Assembly: GCA_003477345.1 (NCBI GenBank)
Contig: DMTG01000211.1
Location: forward strand, 1 to 5,733
Length of the DNA stretch: 5,733 nucleotides
Direction of reading: 5' to 3'
Source of the DNA: Succinivibrionaceae bacterium
GTDB lineage: Bacteria; Pseudomonadota; Gammaproteobacteria; Enterobacterales; Succinivibrionaceae
Positions within the stretch are counted from its first letter, which is position 1. Every line of letters starts with the position of its first letter. Under the pieces are notes generated by a model that worked only from the letters and a program-made list of their open reading frames with translations, was not told the origin of the DNA and did no database searches. Positions 1 through 5,722 of this stretch are shown in pieces. The position numbers were made by a program, and so were the translations under genes.

Positions 1-378
1 GATATTCAGATCAGAGGTAATCACTCTCAGGCGCAGATCAAGAATATTATGGGCAATTTCGATGGTGGTAGTACCGGCATCAAAAAGCACACTCTTCCCT
101 TCTGTTATGAGGCGGCTTGCTTCTCTGCCGATGCGCTGCTTCTCAGGCATATTGTGCTCTAGCTTCTCTCTGGTCGTCGGCTGACGCTGACTGTCAGAGT
201 CTCCTGCCAGAGTTACACTGCCGTGAAAGCGGTTGACTACCTTTGCAGCGGTGAGCTTTACCAGATCACGTCTTATGGAGGAAGGAGATGCCGAGGTCTC
301 GGCAACTAGCTCTTCAACCGAAGCGACTTTATGATTTTTAAGATATTCGATTATCTTATTCTGCCTTGTACTATCCAT
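1..378 (-). CDS. DeoR-family transcriptional regulator, C-terminal part cut off by window edge
   Basis: I translated this stretch by hand; it stays open for 126 codons from the ATG at 376-378 to the left edge. The N-terminus is a DeoR-type winged helix-turn-helix: a QNKIIEYL opening, a helix-turn-helix over about residues 18-42, and the family signature SIRRDL followed by a wing ending in RFHGSV (residues 34-55). The start of the sugar-phosphate-sensing domain follows, with the DAGTTT signature at 100-105 and ITSDLNI at 120-126. DeoR proteins are usually about 250 residues, so roughly half is missing. Members typically repress sugar-catabolic operons and are released by a phosphorylated sugar; the effector here is unknown. 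It is the last visible gene of the leftward cluster, 57 nt after the sialidase-like gene, which suggests autoregulated local control. The ribosome site is weak (AAGAG, 7 nt before the ATG), fitting low expression. Confidence 0.93.
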   Translation of the reverse strand, partial: MDSTRQNKIIEYLKNHKVASVEELVAETSASPSSIRRDLVKLTAAKVVNRFHGSVTLAGDSDSQRQPTTREKLEHNMPEKQRIGREASRLITEGKSVLFDAGTTTIEIAHNILDLRLRVITSDLNI

Positions 379-402
379 AATTATTCTCTTAATAGAGTGC
401 TT

Positions 403-428
403 ATGGCAGGATAAAAAGCTCCTGCCAT
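403..428 (-). promoter_or_regulatory. Intergenic hairpin between sialidase-like gene and regulator
   Basis: A perfect 8-bp inverted repeat, ATGGCAGG / CCTGCCAT, with a 10-nt loop begins 7 nt after the sialidase-like stop codon. Read leftward there is no U-run after the stem, so it is a poor intrinsic terminator in that direction. Read rightward it is followed by CTTTATTTTATC, so it could stop antisense transcripts. It could also act as an RNA stability or processing element that lowers regulator output. A second, weak 4-bp stem (CTCT / AGAG, 386-397) could cover the regulator's AAGAG ribosome site. Function is inferred; the repeat itself is plain. Confidence 0.5.
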
Positions 429-435
429 CTTTATT

Positions 436-1596
436 TTATCTTGACTGAGCTGCGGTAGGATTGTAAAGTCCGACTTTCTCGCGCTTGCGTCCCATTACGT
501 CTTCTTCAGAAAAACTTACATATTTTACACTGACGCGGTTTTTATACGCATAGGCGAGATGAAGTTTTCCATCCTGACTCTGCATCAGGTACGGATACTC
601 ATACTGACAGTTGTTGGTCTTATTCTCCTCACCGACGAAGCCTTCACCAAGCTCAAAATGTCTAATAAGCGGGAAGGTTCTGCCGCCGTCTTCTGAGAGT
701 GCCACTGCAACCGGGCAGCGCAGGCCTGGCCAGGCAGCCTTGCCCTTGACAGGATTTGGCGTGCAGGTAGGATTGTAGGCAATGGCGATACGCCCGCTCT
801 TAAGCTTTAAGGCACTGATGCTTGAGTTGTTGTTAGGCAGCACGGTTGGCTCTGGGACTGTCCAGCTGTCGCCGTAATCCTCAGAACGGCTCATATAGAT
901 ATTGTCAGCAGCGCGGCTTCTCATAAAGGCCACCAGCTTTCCGCTCTCAAGCTCTACAACGTTGGCGTGCACATACCCGCGGCTCTGTGGCATATCCACC
1001 TGACGCCAGGTTTTACCCTCATCATCGGATATCTGGAATACGGTAGGATCACCGGTCAGTCCGTCAGGCGAGTCAGTGCAGATCCAGTTGCCGAATATCC
1101 AGCGGCCGTTAGATAAGATCTGAATTGGCTGTCTGCAGAAGGTGCCCTCTTTTGGGAACACCACATCAAAATCGCTCCAGGTTCTGCCCCCGTCACTGGA
1201 TTTCTGGCGACGCACCACCGAGGTAAACTGCATATTGTCCTTGCCAGGCATGCGGTCTAGCTGAGCGGTATACATAGCCCAGACATCCCCGTCTGGTGAT
1301 AGGAACAGTGACGGGTTCTGCTCGCTGCGATGTTCATCATGAGATACCTTTACAGGCTCCTCCCACCTGTCACTGCCCTTTCTTAAGGCCGAGCAGATAA
1401 TGCTGACATCAGCGCTGCCTTCAAAGGAGCCTGCAAACCAGGCACACAGCAGATCGCCGTTTTCTAGCTCTAAAAGAGCAGGCGCATGGGCAGTCTTATA
1501 GCCTCCCGGCGGCAGCACGGCTTCTATGGTGCCTAAGGCATCATTTACATATAAGGTGCCGTCGTGGGTCAGCCCCTGTAGATGTTTGTAATTCAT
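436..1596 (-). CDS. Cytoplasmic sialidase-like BNR/Asp-box protein (BNR_2-type six-bladed propeller)
   Basis: Four Asp boxes (SxDxGxTW type) are visible, numbering from the ATG at 1596: SSDGGRTW (133-140), SDDEGKTW (190-197), SEDYGDSW (238-245) and SEDGGRTF (301-308). With HAPALLELENGDLL near residue 37, NGRWIFGNW near 163-171 and YEYPYL near 332-337, this matches the BNR_2 'sialidase family' and gives 386 residues, a usual length. I prefer ATG 1596 over the in-frame GTG at 1602: AGGAG lies 5 nt before this ATG, whereas the GTG overlaps that same AGGAG. There is no signal peptide, so the protein should be cytoplasmic and act on imported material. Classical sialidases have a RIP motif whose Arg binds the carboxylate; the aligned place here reads H37-A38-P39, so true sialidase activity is uncertain. 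It could be a lyase, isomerase or hydrolase on a related sugar acid. It lies 42 nt after the YhcH-like gene, with a hairpin in the gap. Confidence 0.85.
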   Translation of the reverse strand: MNYKHLQGLTHDGTLYVNDALGTIEAVLPPGGYKTAHAPALLELENGDLLCAWFAGSFEGSADVSIICSALRKGSDRWEEPVKVSHDEHRSEQNPSLFLSPDGDVWAMYTAQLDRMPGKDNMQFTSVVRRQKSSDGGRTWSDFDVVFPKEGTFCRQPIQILSNGRWIFGNWICTDSPDGLTGDPTVFQISDDEGKTWRQVDMPQSRGYVHANVVELESGKLVAFMRSRAADNIYMSRSEDYGDSWTVPEPTVLPNNNSSISALKLKSGRIAIAYNPTCTPNPVKGKAAWPGLRCPVAVALSEDGGRTFPLIRHFELGEGFVGEENKTNNCQYEYPYLMQSQDGKLHLAYAYKNRVSVKYVSFSEEDVMGRKREKVGLYNPTAAQSR

Positions 1597-1606
1597 TTTC
1601 ACTCCT

Positions 1607-1629
1607 AAAGCCTGCCTTGGGCAGGCCTT
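1607..1629 (-). promoter_or_regulatory. GC-rich hairpin just before the sialidase-like ribosome site
   Basis: GCCTGCC (1610-1616) pairs with GGCAGGC (1620-1626) around a 3-nt loop, and AA/TT pairs extend it past a one-base bulge. It fills most of the 42-nt gap between the YhcH-like stop codon and the next start. On the transcript the stem ends just before the AGGAG of the sialidase-like gene, with only three U after it, so strong termination is unlikely. It may shield the upstream mRNA from 3' decay or tune translation of the next gene. Role inferred. Confidence 0.5.
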
Positions 1630-1638
1630 ACTTAATAC

Positions 1639-2079
1639 TTAGACCGGCAGCTTCATTACAATCTTGGTAAAGGACTGCTGCTCTTTAGTGTGAGAAACCG
1701 GCTTGTGAGCATCATGAGGGAAAGCTATATAAAACATTCCCTTGGTAAATTTCATTACATGATCAGTGTCTCCGTCATAGCGGATGGCATCCTTGTCAGG
1801 GTTGTAAGGAACAGCCTCCCTGAGATTTTCAATATCATCCCAGGCTACTTCCTCGCTGCCCTCTACAATTATCTGCACATCCACAAATTTGCGGTGAGCC
1901 TCGAAGGTGCCTTCAGACATTGGAGAGGTAGTGCCTTTCTGAATCATGAAGAACCCGCCCTCAAATTCATAGCGGCCTACTTCGTAGGAGGTTAAGGAGT
2001 TTACCTTGTCCATACCCTGCTTTAAGTTATTAAGCAGAGGAGCATATTGCATAATATTTTTTAGAGAATCTACAATCAT
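1639..2079 (-). CDS. YhcH/YjgK/YiaL-family protein (DUF386), probable sugar-acid anomerase
   Basis: This cytoplasmic cupin-like metalloprotein has 146 residues, close to the family norm of about 150. Family marks are FEAHRKFVDVQIIVEG (59-74, with the probable metal ligands E60 and H62), VPYNPDKDA (90-98), and FPHDAHKP (120-127, with H122 and H125), followed by KIVMKL near the C-terminus. E. coli YhcH (NanQ) is an anomerase that helps supply sialic acid in the open form used by the aldolase NanA. The relative YiaL sits beside a TRAP transporter in the diketogulonate (yia) operon, and TabA and EbgC are other relatives, so the family alone does not fix the substrate. The gene begins 9 nt after the permease stop codon, and its AAGGA ribosome site overlaps that stop (TAAGGA), which indicates translational coupling. 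Placement after a transporter and before a sialidase-like gene favours sialic acid or a similar acid. Family call is firm; substrate is inferred. Confidence 0.93.
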   Translation of the reverse strand: MIVDSLKNIMQYAPLLNNLKQGMDKVNSLTSYEVGRYEFEGGFFMIQKGTTSPMSEGTFEAHRKFVDVQIIVEGSEEVAWDDIENLREAVPYNPDKDAIRYDGDTDHVMKFTKGMFYIAFPHDAHKPVSHTKEQQSFTKIVMKLPV

Positions 2080-2088
2080 TTTTTATCC

Positions 2089-4065
2089 TTATGCAGCAAT
2101 CTTTGCATTTGATTTTTTATAGCTTATGTAGTTTACAGCCAGCACTGCAACACCGACAGCAAAAGCAATCAGAGTAGAAATACTCTCAGGGCTGATGAAG
2201 CCGATACTTACAGCGAAGGTTATAAAGCGCTGCCAGGTTGGCACATAGGTTCTCCAGAAGCCTGATACGGTGATGGCCAGGAAGTAGGTGCCGATTAACA
2301 GCTGAACTGCGCCTATCACAATCTCGGTTAAAGTACCCTCAAGCAGAATAGCTGGATTGTAGATGAATACAAATGGTACCAGGAAGCCTACCATGGCAAA
2401 CAGCAGACCGTTGATACCGGTCTTCATGGCATCGGCACCGGCAATACCTGCAGCGGTATAGGAGGCTACGCACACCGGAGGAGTGATCTGAGCCATAATG
2501 CCGTAGTAGAACACGAACATGTTGGCGCACAGAGGATCGACACCTAAAGATCTGATAACCGGAACGAACAGAATTACACCTACGAGGTAGGCAGCTACGG
2601 TTGGCAGAGCCATACCTAAGAGCATACAGCCGACCATGGCAATTGACAGAGCGATGAACAGATAGTCAGTGCCCAGAGCGCCAATCACAGAGGAGAGGTT
2701 GGTTGCAAGTGAGGTCTGTCCGGTTACTACGTTGATGATAATACCGCAGGCTGCTGTTGGAATGGCGATTTCAGCTGACTGCTTAGCACCGCGGATACAG
2801 CATTTGCCGAGTTCTTTAAGACTTACATAGTTTCTTCTGCCGTTTACGAAATAGCTGATGACATTGCAGACTAAGCAGGAGAAGATACCTACCATACCGG
2901 CACGCATCAGAGAAGAGCCCTTGACGATCCAGAATACCAGCAGCAGTACTGGTATTAACAGATATAGTCTTGGCAGAATAGCCTGTTCAATCTTGATCTT
3001 GACGTCTTCTGCAGACTTGTTGTTTACCATGCGCTTGCGGGCTAAGAAGGTAACCAGGGCAAATACGCCGAAGTAATAGGCTACGGCAGGGATGGTAGCA
3101 GCACAGGCAACTGAAAAATAGCTGATTCCTAACATCTCTGCCATAATGAAGGCTCCTACACCCATGATAGGAGGCATAATCTGTCCACCGGTAGAAGCAA
3201 CAGCTTCAATAGCGCCGGCCTCCTGAGGCTTATAGCCAATCTTCTTCATCATAGGGATGGTCATAACACCGGTTGTGGATACGTTAGCTACTGCGGAGCC
3301 TGAAACCATGCCCATTAAACCTGATGAAATAACTGCAGCCTTGGCAGGACCGCCGGCTGAATTGTTGGAGCACTTCATACCTAAATCGATAAGCAGCTGA
3401 CCGCCGCCGCAGGTACTGAAGAATACACCGAACACGATGAAGTAGAACAAGGCTGATGCAGAAGTATACAAAGGAGTACCGAAAACACCGGCTTCTGTCA
3501 TCGTCATACCGATAGAGAACTGATCGAGCATCTGCTCAAACGGCAGACCTTTGGTGAATAGAATTCCAGGGAGGTATGGAGATACCCAGGCGAAAATGAT
3601 GAATACAATAATAAAACCGTAGAGGATGTTGCCTAAGGTGCGGCGTACTGCTTCAAGGAGCAGGAAGATGGTCACGACCATGACTACCACATCGAGAGGC
3701 TCAACCATGTCAATGTATGGAACGAAGTCTCTTAAGCGTCCATACTGAGTTAAGGTGTAATAGGCTAAAAGTGCAATGCCTGCAAAAGCGAACAGATCGA
3801 GGAAATTGAATACCCAGTATTTGTCCAGTTCCTCTCTGGTGGGGGTTCTTCCTTCTAATTCGGCACGGGCTTTGACTCTTTTTCTATAGAGATTGTCGGC
3901 CGGGAAGTATAAATAAATTACTGTCAGCGCCAGTACCAGGTGCAGAGGACTCTGCAGCATTGGAGTCAGCTGCTTGAACAGAGCCAGATACATCTGGAAA
4001 GCAAAGAATGCTGCTGTGATTGCTATCAGAGCATACTTTCGTATTTTGCTTCTTTCTTCAGACAT
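2089..4065 (-). CDS. TRAP transporter fused permease (DctQM-type, TAXI partner)
   Basis: This inner-membrane protein of 658 residues is the usual size for fused TRAP permeases, which join the small DctQ-like and large DctM-like subunits. Residues 1-150 hold the N-terminal membrane helices, with a charged cytoplasmic stretch at 60-82. The core carries the family signature GLMGMVSGSAVANVSTTG (249-266), then TIPMMKKIGY (269-278) and EAVASTGGQIMPPIMG (287-302). Its second-half counterpart is GMALPTVAAYLVG (484-496), AQITPPV (525-531) and ASYTAAGIAGADAMKTG (534-550); these paired loops form the substrate and Na+ sites in the family. Import should be driven by an ion gradient and need the periplasmic binding protein encoded just upstream, since fused permeases pair with TAXI proteins. 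The ribosome site AAGGA stands 7 nt before the ATG. The gap to the binding-protein gene is 130 nt and holds a terminator-like hairpin. Confidence 0.96.
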   Translation of the reverse strand: MSEERSKIRKYALIAITAAFFAFQMYLALFKQLTPMLQSPLHLVLALTVIYLYFPADNLYRKRVKARAELEGRTPTREELDKYWVFNFLDLFAFAGIALLAYYTLTQYGRLRDFVPYIDMVEPLDVVVMVVTIFLLLEAVRRTLGNILYGFIIVFIIFAWVSPYLPGILFTKGLPFEQMLDQFSIGMTMTEAGVFGTPLYTSASALFYFIVFGVFFSTCGGGQLLIDLGMKCSNNSAGGPAKAAVISSGLMGMVSGSAVANVSTTGVMTIPMMKKIGYKPQEAGAIEAVASTGGQIMPPIMGVGAFIMAEMLGISYFSVACAATIPAVAYYFGVFALVTFLARKRMVNNKSAEDVKIKIEQAILPRLYLLIPVLLLVFWIVKGSSLMRAGMVGIFSCLVCNVISYFVNGRRNYVSLKELGKCCIRGAKQSAEIAIPTAACGIIINVVTGQTSLATNLSSVIGALGTDYLFIALSIAMVGCMLLGMALPTVAAYLVGVILFVPVIRSLGVDPLCANMFVFYYGIMAQITPPVCVASYTAAGIAGADAMKTGINGLLFAMVGFLVPFVFIYNPAILLEGTLTEIVIGAVQLLIGTYFLAITVSGFWRTYVPTWQRFITFAVSIGFISPESISTLIAFAVGVAVLAVNYISYKKSNAKIAA

Positions 4066-4122
4066 ATTGATTTCCTTTAATGTATGCTAATTTTAATAAT
4101 AAAAGCTGTTTTTTCAGGTAAT

Positions 4123-4155
4123 AAAAAGGGCAGCAGAACACGATACATGCTGCCC
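4123..4155 (-). terminator. Intrinsic terminator/attenuator between binding protein and permease
   Basis: GGGCAGCA (4128-4135) and TGCTGCCC (4148-4155) form a perfect 8-bp stem around a 12-nt loop. Read leftward, the 3' arm is followed at once by UUUUUAUU, the form of a Rho-independent terminator, 40 nt after the binding-protein stop codon. No new leftward promoter is obvious in the remaining 57 nt before the permease. It most likely lets only part of the transcripts through, giving more periplasmic binding protein than permease, as is common in transport operons. Confidence 0.75.
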
Positions 4156-4195
4156 AAATTGTTATAAAAGTGTGTTTAGAGTTAACTGGCTGTGA

Positions 4196-5218
4196 TTATT
4201 TAACAGCGTAGCCCTTCTCTTCGTAGTAGGCCTTTGCACCTGGGTGAAGTCCAACACCGGTGAAGCCGTCTTTGCCGGCAGTCTTAGGATCGAAGAACTT
4301 CATGGAAGCAACTGCGTCGCCTAACTCAGCTGCGCCTTCGCACATTGCCTTGGTAAGAGCATAGGCAACAGAGTCATCCATAGTGGTGGATACGAGTACG
4401 CACTGCTGTGAACCTACAGTCTTGATTTCTTCAGTCTGGCCGTTCCAGGTGTTAGGAGCAACGGTGATATAGTCATAACCCATTTCAACGAGCTTGTCTA
4501 AGGTGCTCTGAGCCATCTGAACGTCTACCATCTCGTGAGTCAGGCAGAGTTCGGTGGTGTTTGACTGACCTGCGCCGATGTGGTCAACGGTCATATCATA
4601 GATGTCGTCCTGCAGACCTGACTTGATAGCGTCGCCGCCGGTCTTTTCAACTACACCGCCCCAGGATTTGATGTCATCAAAGGTTACGCCTAAAGCTGCA
4701 AATACCTTCTCAGCTGAAAGTTCGCCTAAGGTGCCGTTCTTCTTGATAACGAGCTTGATTGGGTATTTCTTCTCAACAATTTCTTCAACAGTCTTGATGC
4801 CGGTCTTGTCAACAAACTTCTTGGTAAGCATTACATTAACAAAGTCGTGACCTAAACCGCCGCCTAAGCTTGCAATCTCTTTAGTAGCTGGCTTGCCCAG
4901 AATTCCGGTTTCCTTTGACCATTTAGCAGGAGCAGCGTTGGACATTACAACGTCGCAGCGCTTGGCACCGTCAACAATTACAGGAGCACCCACACCGCCT
5001 GGAGAAGTAGTAGTAATGTTAATGGTAGAACCTTCTGGCAGACCTTTTAACATAACTGACTGCAGAGCAGTTGCATAGTTATAGGCTGCAGTGCCTACTT
5101 CCTGAGCTGCAAAGGTCAGCTGAACTGGTTTGGTAAGTGGTGCTGGTGCTGCAGAGGCTGAGCAGATGCCGGCAGCCATGATGCAGGATGCAACGATGGT
5201 CTTTAACTTAAATCTCAT
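4196..5218 (-). CDS. TAXI-family TRAP transporter solute-binding protein
   Basis: This periplasmic protein of 340 residues has a Sec signal peptide: Lys/Arg near the N-terminus (R2, K4, K6), hydrophobic core 7-19, and likely cleavage after ASA at residue 23. C19 has no lipobox, so it is not a lipoprotein. The TAXI fold shows in LTFAAQEVGTAAYNYA (34-49), a TSPGGVGAP loop near 70-80, and the C-terminal family mark GLHPGAKAYYEEKG (323-336). TAXI proteins bind small organic acids or amino acids such as glutamate or 2-oxoglutarate and deliver them to a fused permease, here the next gene. They lack the fixed carboxylate-binding Arg of DctP-type proteins, so the substrate cannot be read off. As first gene of the operon, with a strong AAGGAG site 7 nt before the ATG and an attenuator behind it, it should be the most abundant product. 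Association with YhcH- and sialidase-like genes suggests a sugar-acid ligand, which would be unusual for TAXI. Confidence 0.94.
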   Translation of the reverse strand: MRFKLKTIVASCIMAAGICSASAAPAPLTKPVQLTFAAQEVGTAAYNYATALQSVMLKGLPEGSTINITTTSPGGVGAPVIVDGAKRCDVVMSNAAPAKWSKETGILGKPATKEIASLGGGLGHDFVNVMLTKKFVDKTGIKTVEEIVEKKYPIKLVIKKNGTLGELSAEKVFAALGVTFDDIKSWGGVVEKTGGDAIKSGLQDDIYDMTVDHIGAGQSNTTELCLTHEMVDVQMAQSTLDKLVEMGYDYITVAPNTWNGQTEEIKTVGSQQCVLVSTTMDDSVAYALTKAMCEGAAELGDAVASMKFFDPKTAGKDGFTGVGLHPGAKAYYEEKGYAVK

Positions 5219-5250
5219 TATAAAACTCCTTATGAAAAACTATAGTCATT

Positions 5251-5267
5251 ATGAACATCCGGTTCAT
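5251..5267. promoter_or_regulatory. Candidate operator for the leftward operon (inverted repeat)
   Basis: ATGAAC and GTTCAT form a perfect 6-bp inverted repeat with a 5-bp centre. It lies 13 bp downstream of the leftward TATAAT box at 5286-5281, so it would cover about +8 to +24 of the transcript, a typical repressor position. The ATGTTCAT half read leftward resembles the ATGTTCG half-sites of the DeoR-family repressor GlpR, so the operon's own DeoR-type regulator is a natural candidate (inference). In RNA the same bases could instead form a small hairpin in the 5' leader. Confidence 0.45.
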
Positions 5268-5280
5268 TACAACTTTTAGA

Positions 5281-5286
5281 ATTATA
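5281..5286 (-). promoter_or_regulatory. Candidate -10 box of the leftward transport operon
   Basis: Read leftward this is a perfect TATAAT. Initiation would fall near 5274, giving a leader of about 56 nt before the binding-protein ATG. No good -35 box lies at 16-18 bp (AGCAGG at 17 bp) and there is no TGn extension, so the promoter may need an activator. It is the best -10 near the gene, but not proven. Confidence 0.4.
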
Positions 5287-5317
5287 GGTAAGCCTCAACT
5301 AATCCTGCTACTAAAAA

Positions 5318-5460
5318 TAATCAATATTTCGACAAACATCACGTTTTATTTGTTAAATTCAGTCAAAATCTGATTTTTTACAACCACAAAAAAAATTTAT
5401 TGCAATATTTCATAAACTTAATTTTAAACCGCTCAAAAACATGTTTTTTAATCAATATTT
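5318..5460 (+). repeat. 12-bp direct repeat TAATCAATATTT (5318-5329 and 5449-5460) with partial copies
   Basis: The two copies of TAATCAATATTT are identical and start 131 bp apart. Its 8-bp part CAATATTT also occurs at 5403-5410 and 5552-5559, and its TAATCAA part at 5601-5607. Four CAATATTT words within about 240 bp is more than I would expect even at this AT content. AATCAA-N4-TT resembles the IHF consensus WATCAANNNNTTR, with the copy at 5450-5462 missing only the last position. These may be sites for IHF or another DNA-bending or regulatory protein, or a chance product of low complexity. Confidence 0.4.
5435..5448. promoter_or_regulatory. Perfect 14-bp palindrome AAAAACATGTTTTT
   Basis: Seven bases on each side of the centre match exactly, with no spacer. 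It lies in the middle of the divergent region, away from both starts, so it could be a dimeric regulator site or simply abutting A- and T-runs around CATG. The right half runs into the TGTTTTTTAATCAA word (5442-5455), which recurs with one T fewer at 5595-5607. No known operator is recognised. Confidence 0.3.
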
Positions 5461-5607
5461 TCAATCAGATACTTTTTAAACTCTATTCTCATAAAAAATT
5501 TTAACCTGTTCACACTATTTTAATTTTTAATATGTATATGGTAATTTTTGACAATATTTGGTTTATAATAACCACCATTAAAAATCATTTTGACTGTTTT
5601 TAATCAA
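5442..5607 (+). repeat. Direct repeat TGTTTTT(T)AATCAA (5442-5455 and 5595-5607)
   Basis: Two near-identical words in the same orientation differ by one T. The first overlaps the 14-bp palindrome and one copy of TAATCAATATTT; the second directly follows the TTGACT at 5590-5595. The position of the second copy between a candidate -35 and -10 would suit a repressor of the rightward gene. Function inferred and weak. Confidence 0.3.
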
Positions 5608-5617
5608 ACATAATCAT
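5590..5617 (+). promoter_or_regulatory. Weak candidate rightward promoter
   Basis: TTGACT (5590-5595, five of six to TTGACA) is followed after 16 bp by AATCAT (5612-5617, four of six to TATAAT). Transcription would begin near 5624 and give a leader of about 100 nt to the ATG at 5723. Competing signals are a perfect TTGACA at 5548-5553 and a perfect TATAAT at 5564-5569, but only 10 bp separates them, too close to serve one sigma-70 promoter. TATAAG at 5667-5672 is a third option. The true promoter cannot be chosen by eye. Confidence 0.25.
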
Positions 5618-5722
5618 TTATATAGGAAGACAACAGAAAATAAATGCTCTGCTTCTTATATATATGTATAAGGAAAATTAAAACAGTCATGCAGAACAGA
5701 TAATTTAATAAAAGGAACTGCC

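Larger units (their letters stand above)
5219..5722. other. AT-rich divergent intergenic control region
   Basis: This 504-bp stretch separates the leftward operon from the rightward start at 5723. I see no RNA gene and no convincing protein gene. Composition is strongly AT-rich (12 G+C in 60 bases at 5401-5460), with A- and T-runs such as those at 5388-5398 and 5374-5379 that would bend DNA or act as UP elements. It holds a TATAAT box with a downstream inverted repeat on the operon side, repeated TAATCAA and CAATATTT words, a 14-bp palindrome, and several TTGAC(A/T) boxes in both orientations. The size and repeat content suggest several regulators act here. A short frame at 5644-5703 (19 codons) lacks a well-placed ribosome site. 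Confidence 0.8.

Noticed and set aside
379..435. Strong terminator after the sialidase-like gene
   Set aside because: The 8-bp stem at 403-428 has no U-run in the leftward direction, so it is listed as a regulatory hairpin and the regulator may still be cotranscribed.
1690..1995. 101-codon rightward open frame
   Set aside because: It lies wholly antisense to the YhcH-like gene, which has full family motifs and a coupled ribosome site; the rightward protein matches nothing I recognise.
2858..3076. 72-codon rightward open frame
   Set aside because: Antisense inside the fused permease gene, whose coding is continuous and well conserved here.
4602..5078. Two rightward open frames (4602-4850 and 4893-5078)
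   Set aside because: Both are antisense to the TAXI binding-protein gene and have no family features.
5499..5514. CRP-like site around TTCACA
   Set aside because: The right half TCACA is good, but the left half reads TTTTA instead of TGTGA; too weak to call.
5548..5569. TTGACA and TATAAT as one sigma-70 promoter
   Set aside because: Both boxes are perfect but only 10 bp apart, whereas about 17 bp is needed; they cannot serve a single standard promoter.
5644..5703. 19-codon rightward frame (MLCFLYICIRK...) just before the divergent gene
   Set aside because: The nearest AGGAAG is about 15 nt upstream of its ATG, too far for a good ribosome site, and the composition is that of AT-rich spacer.
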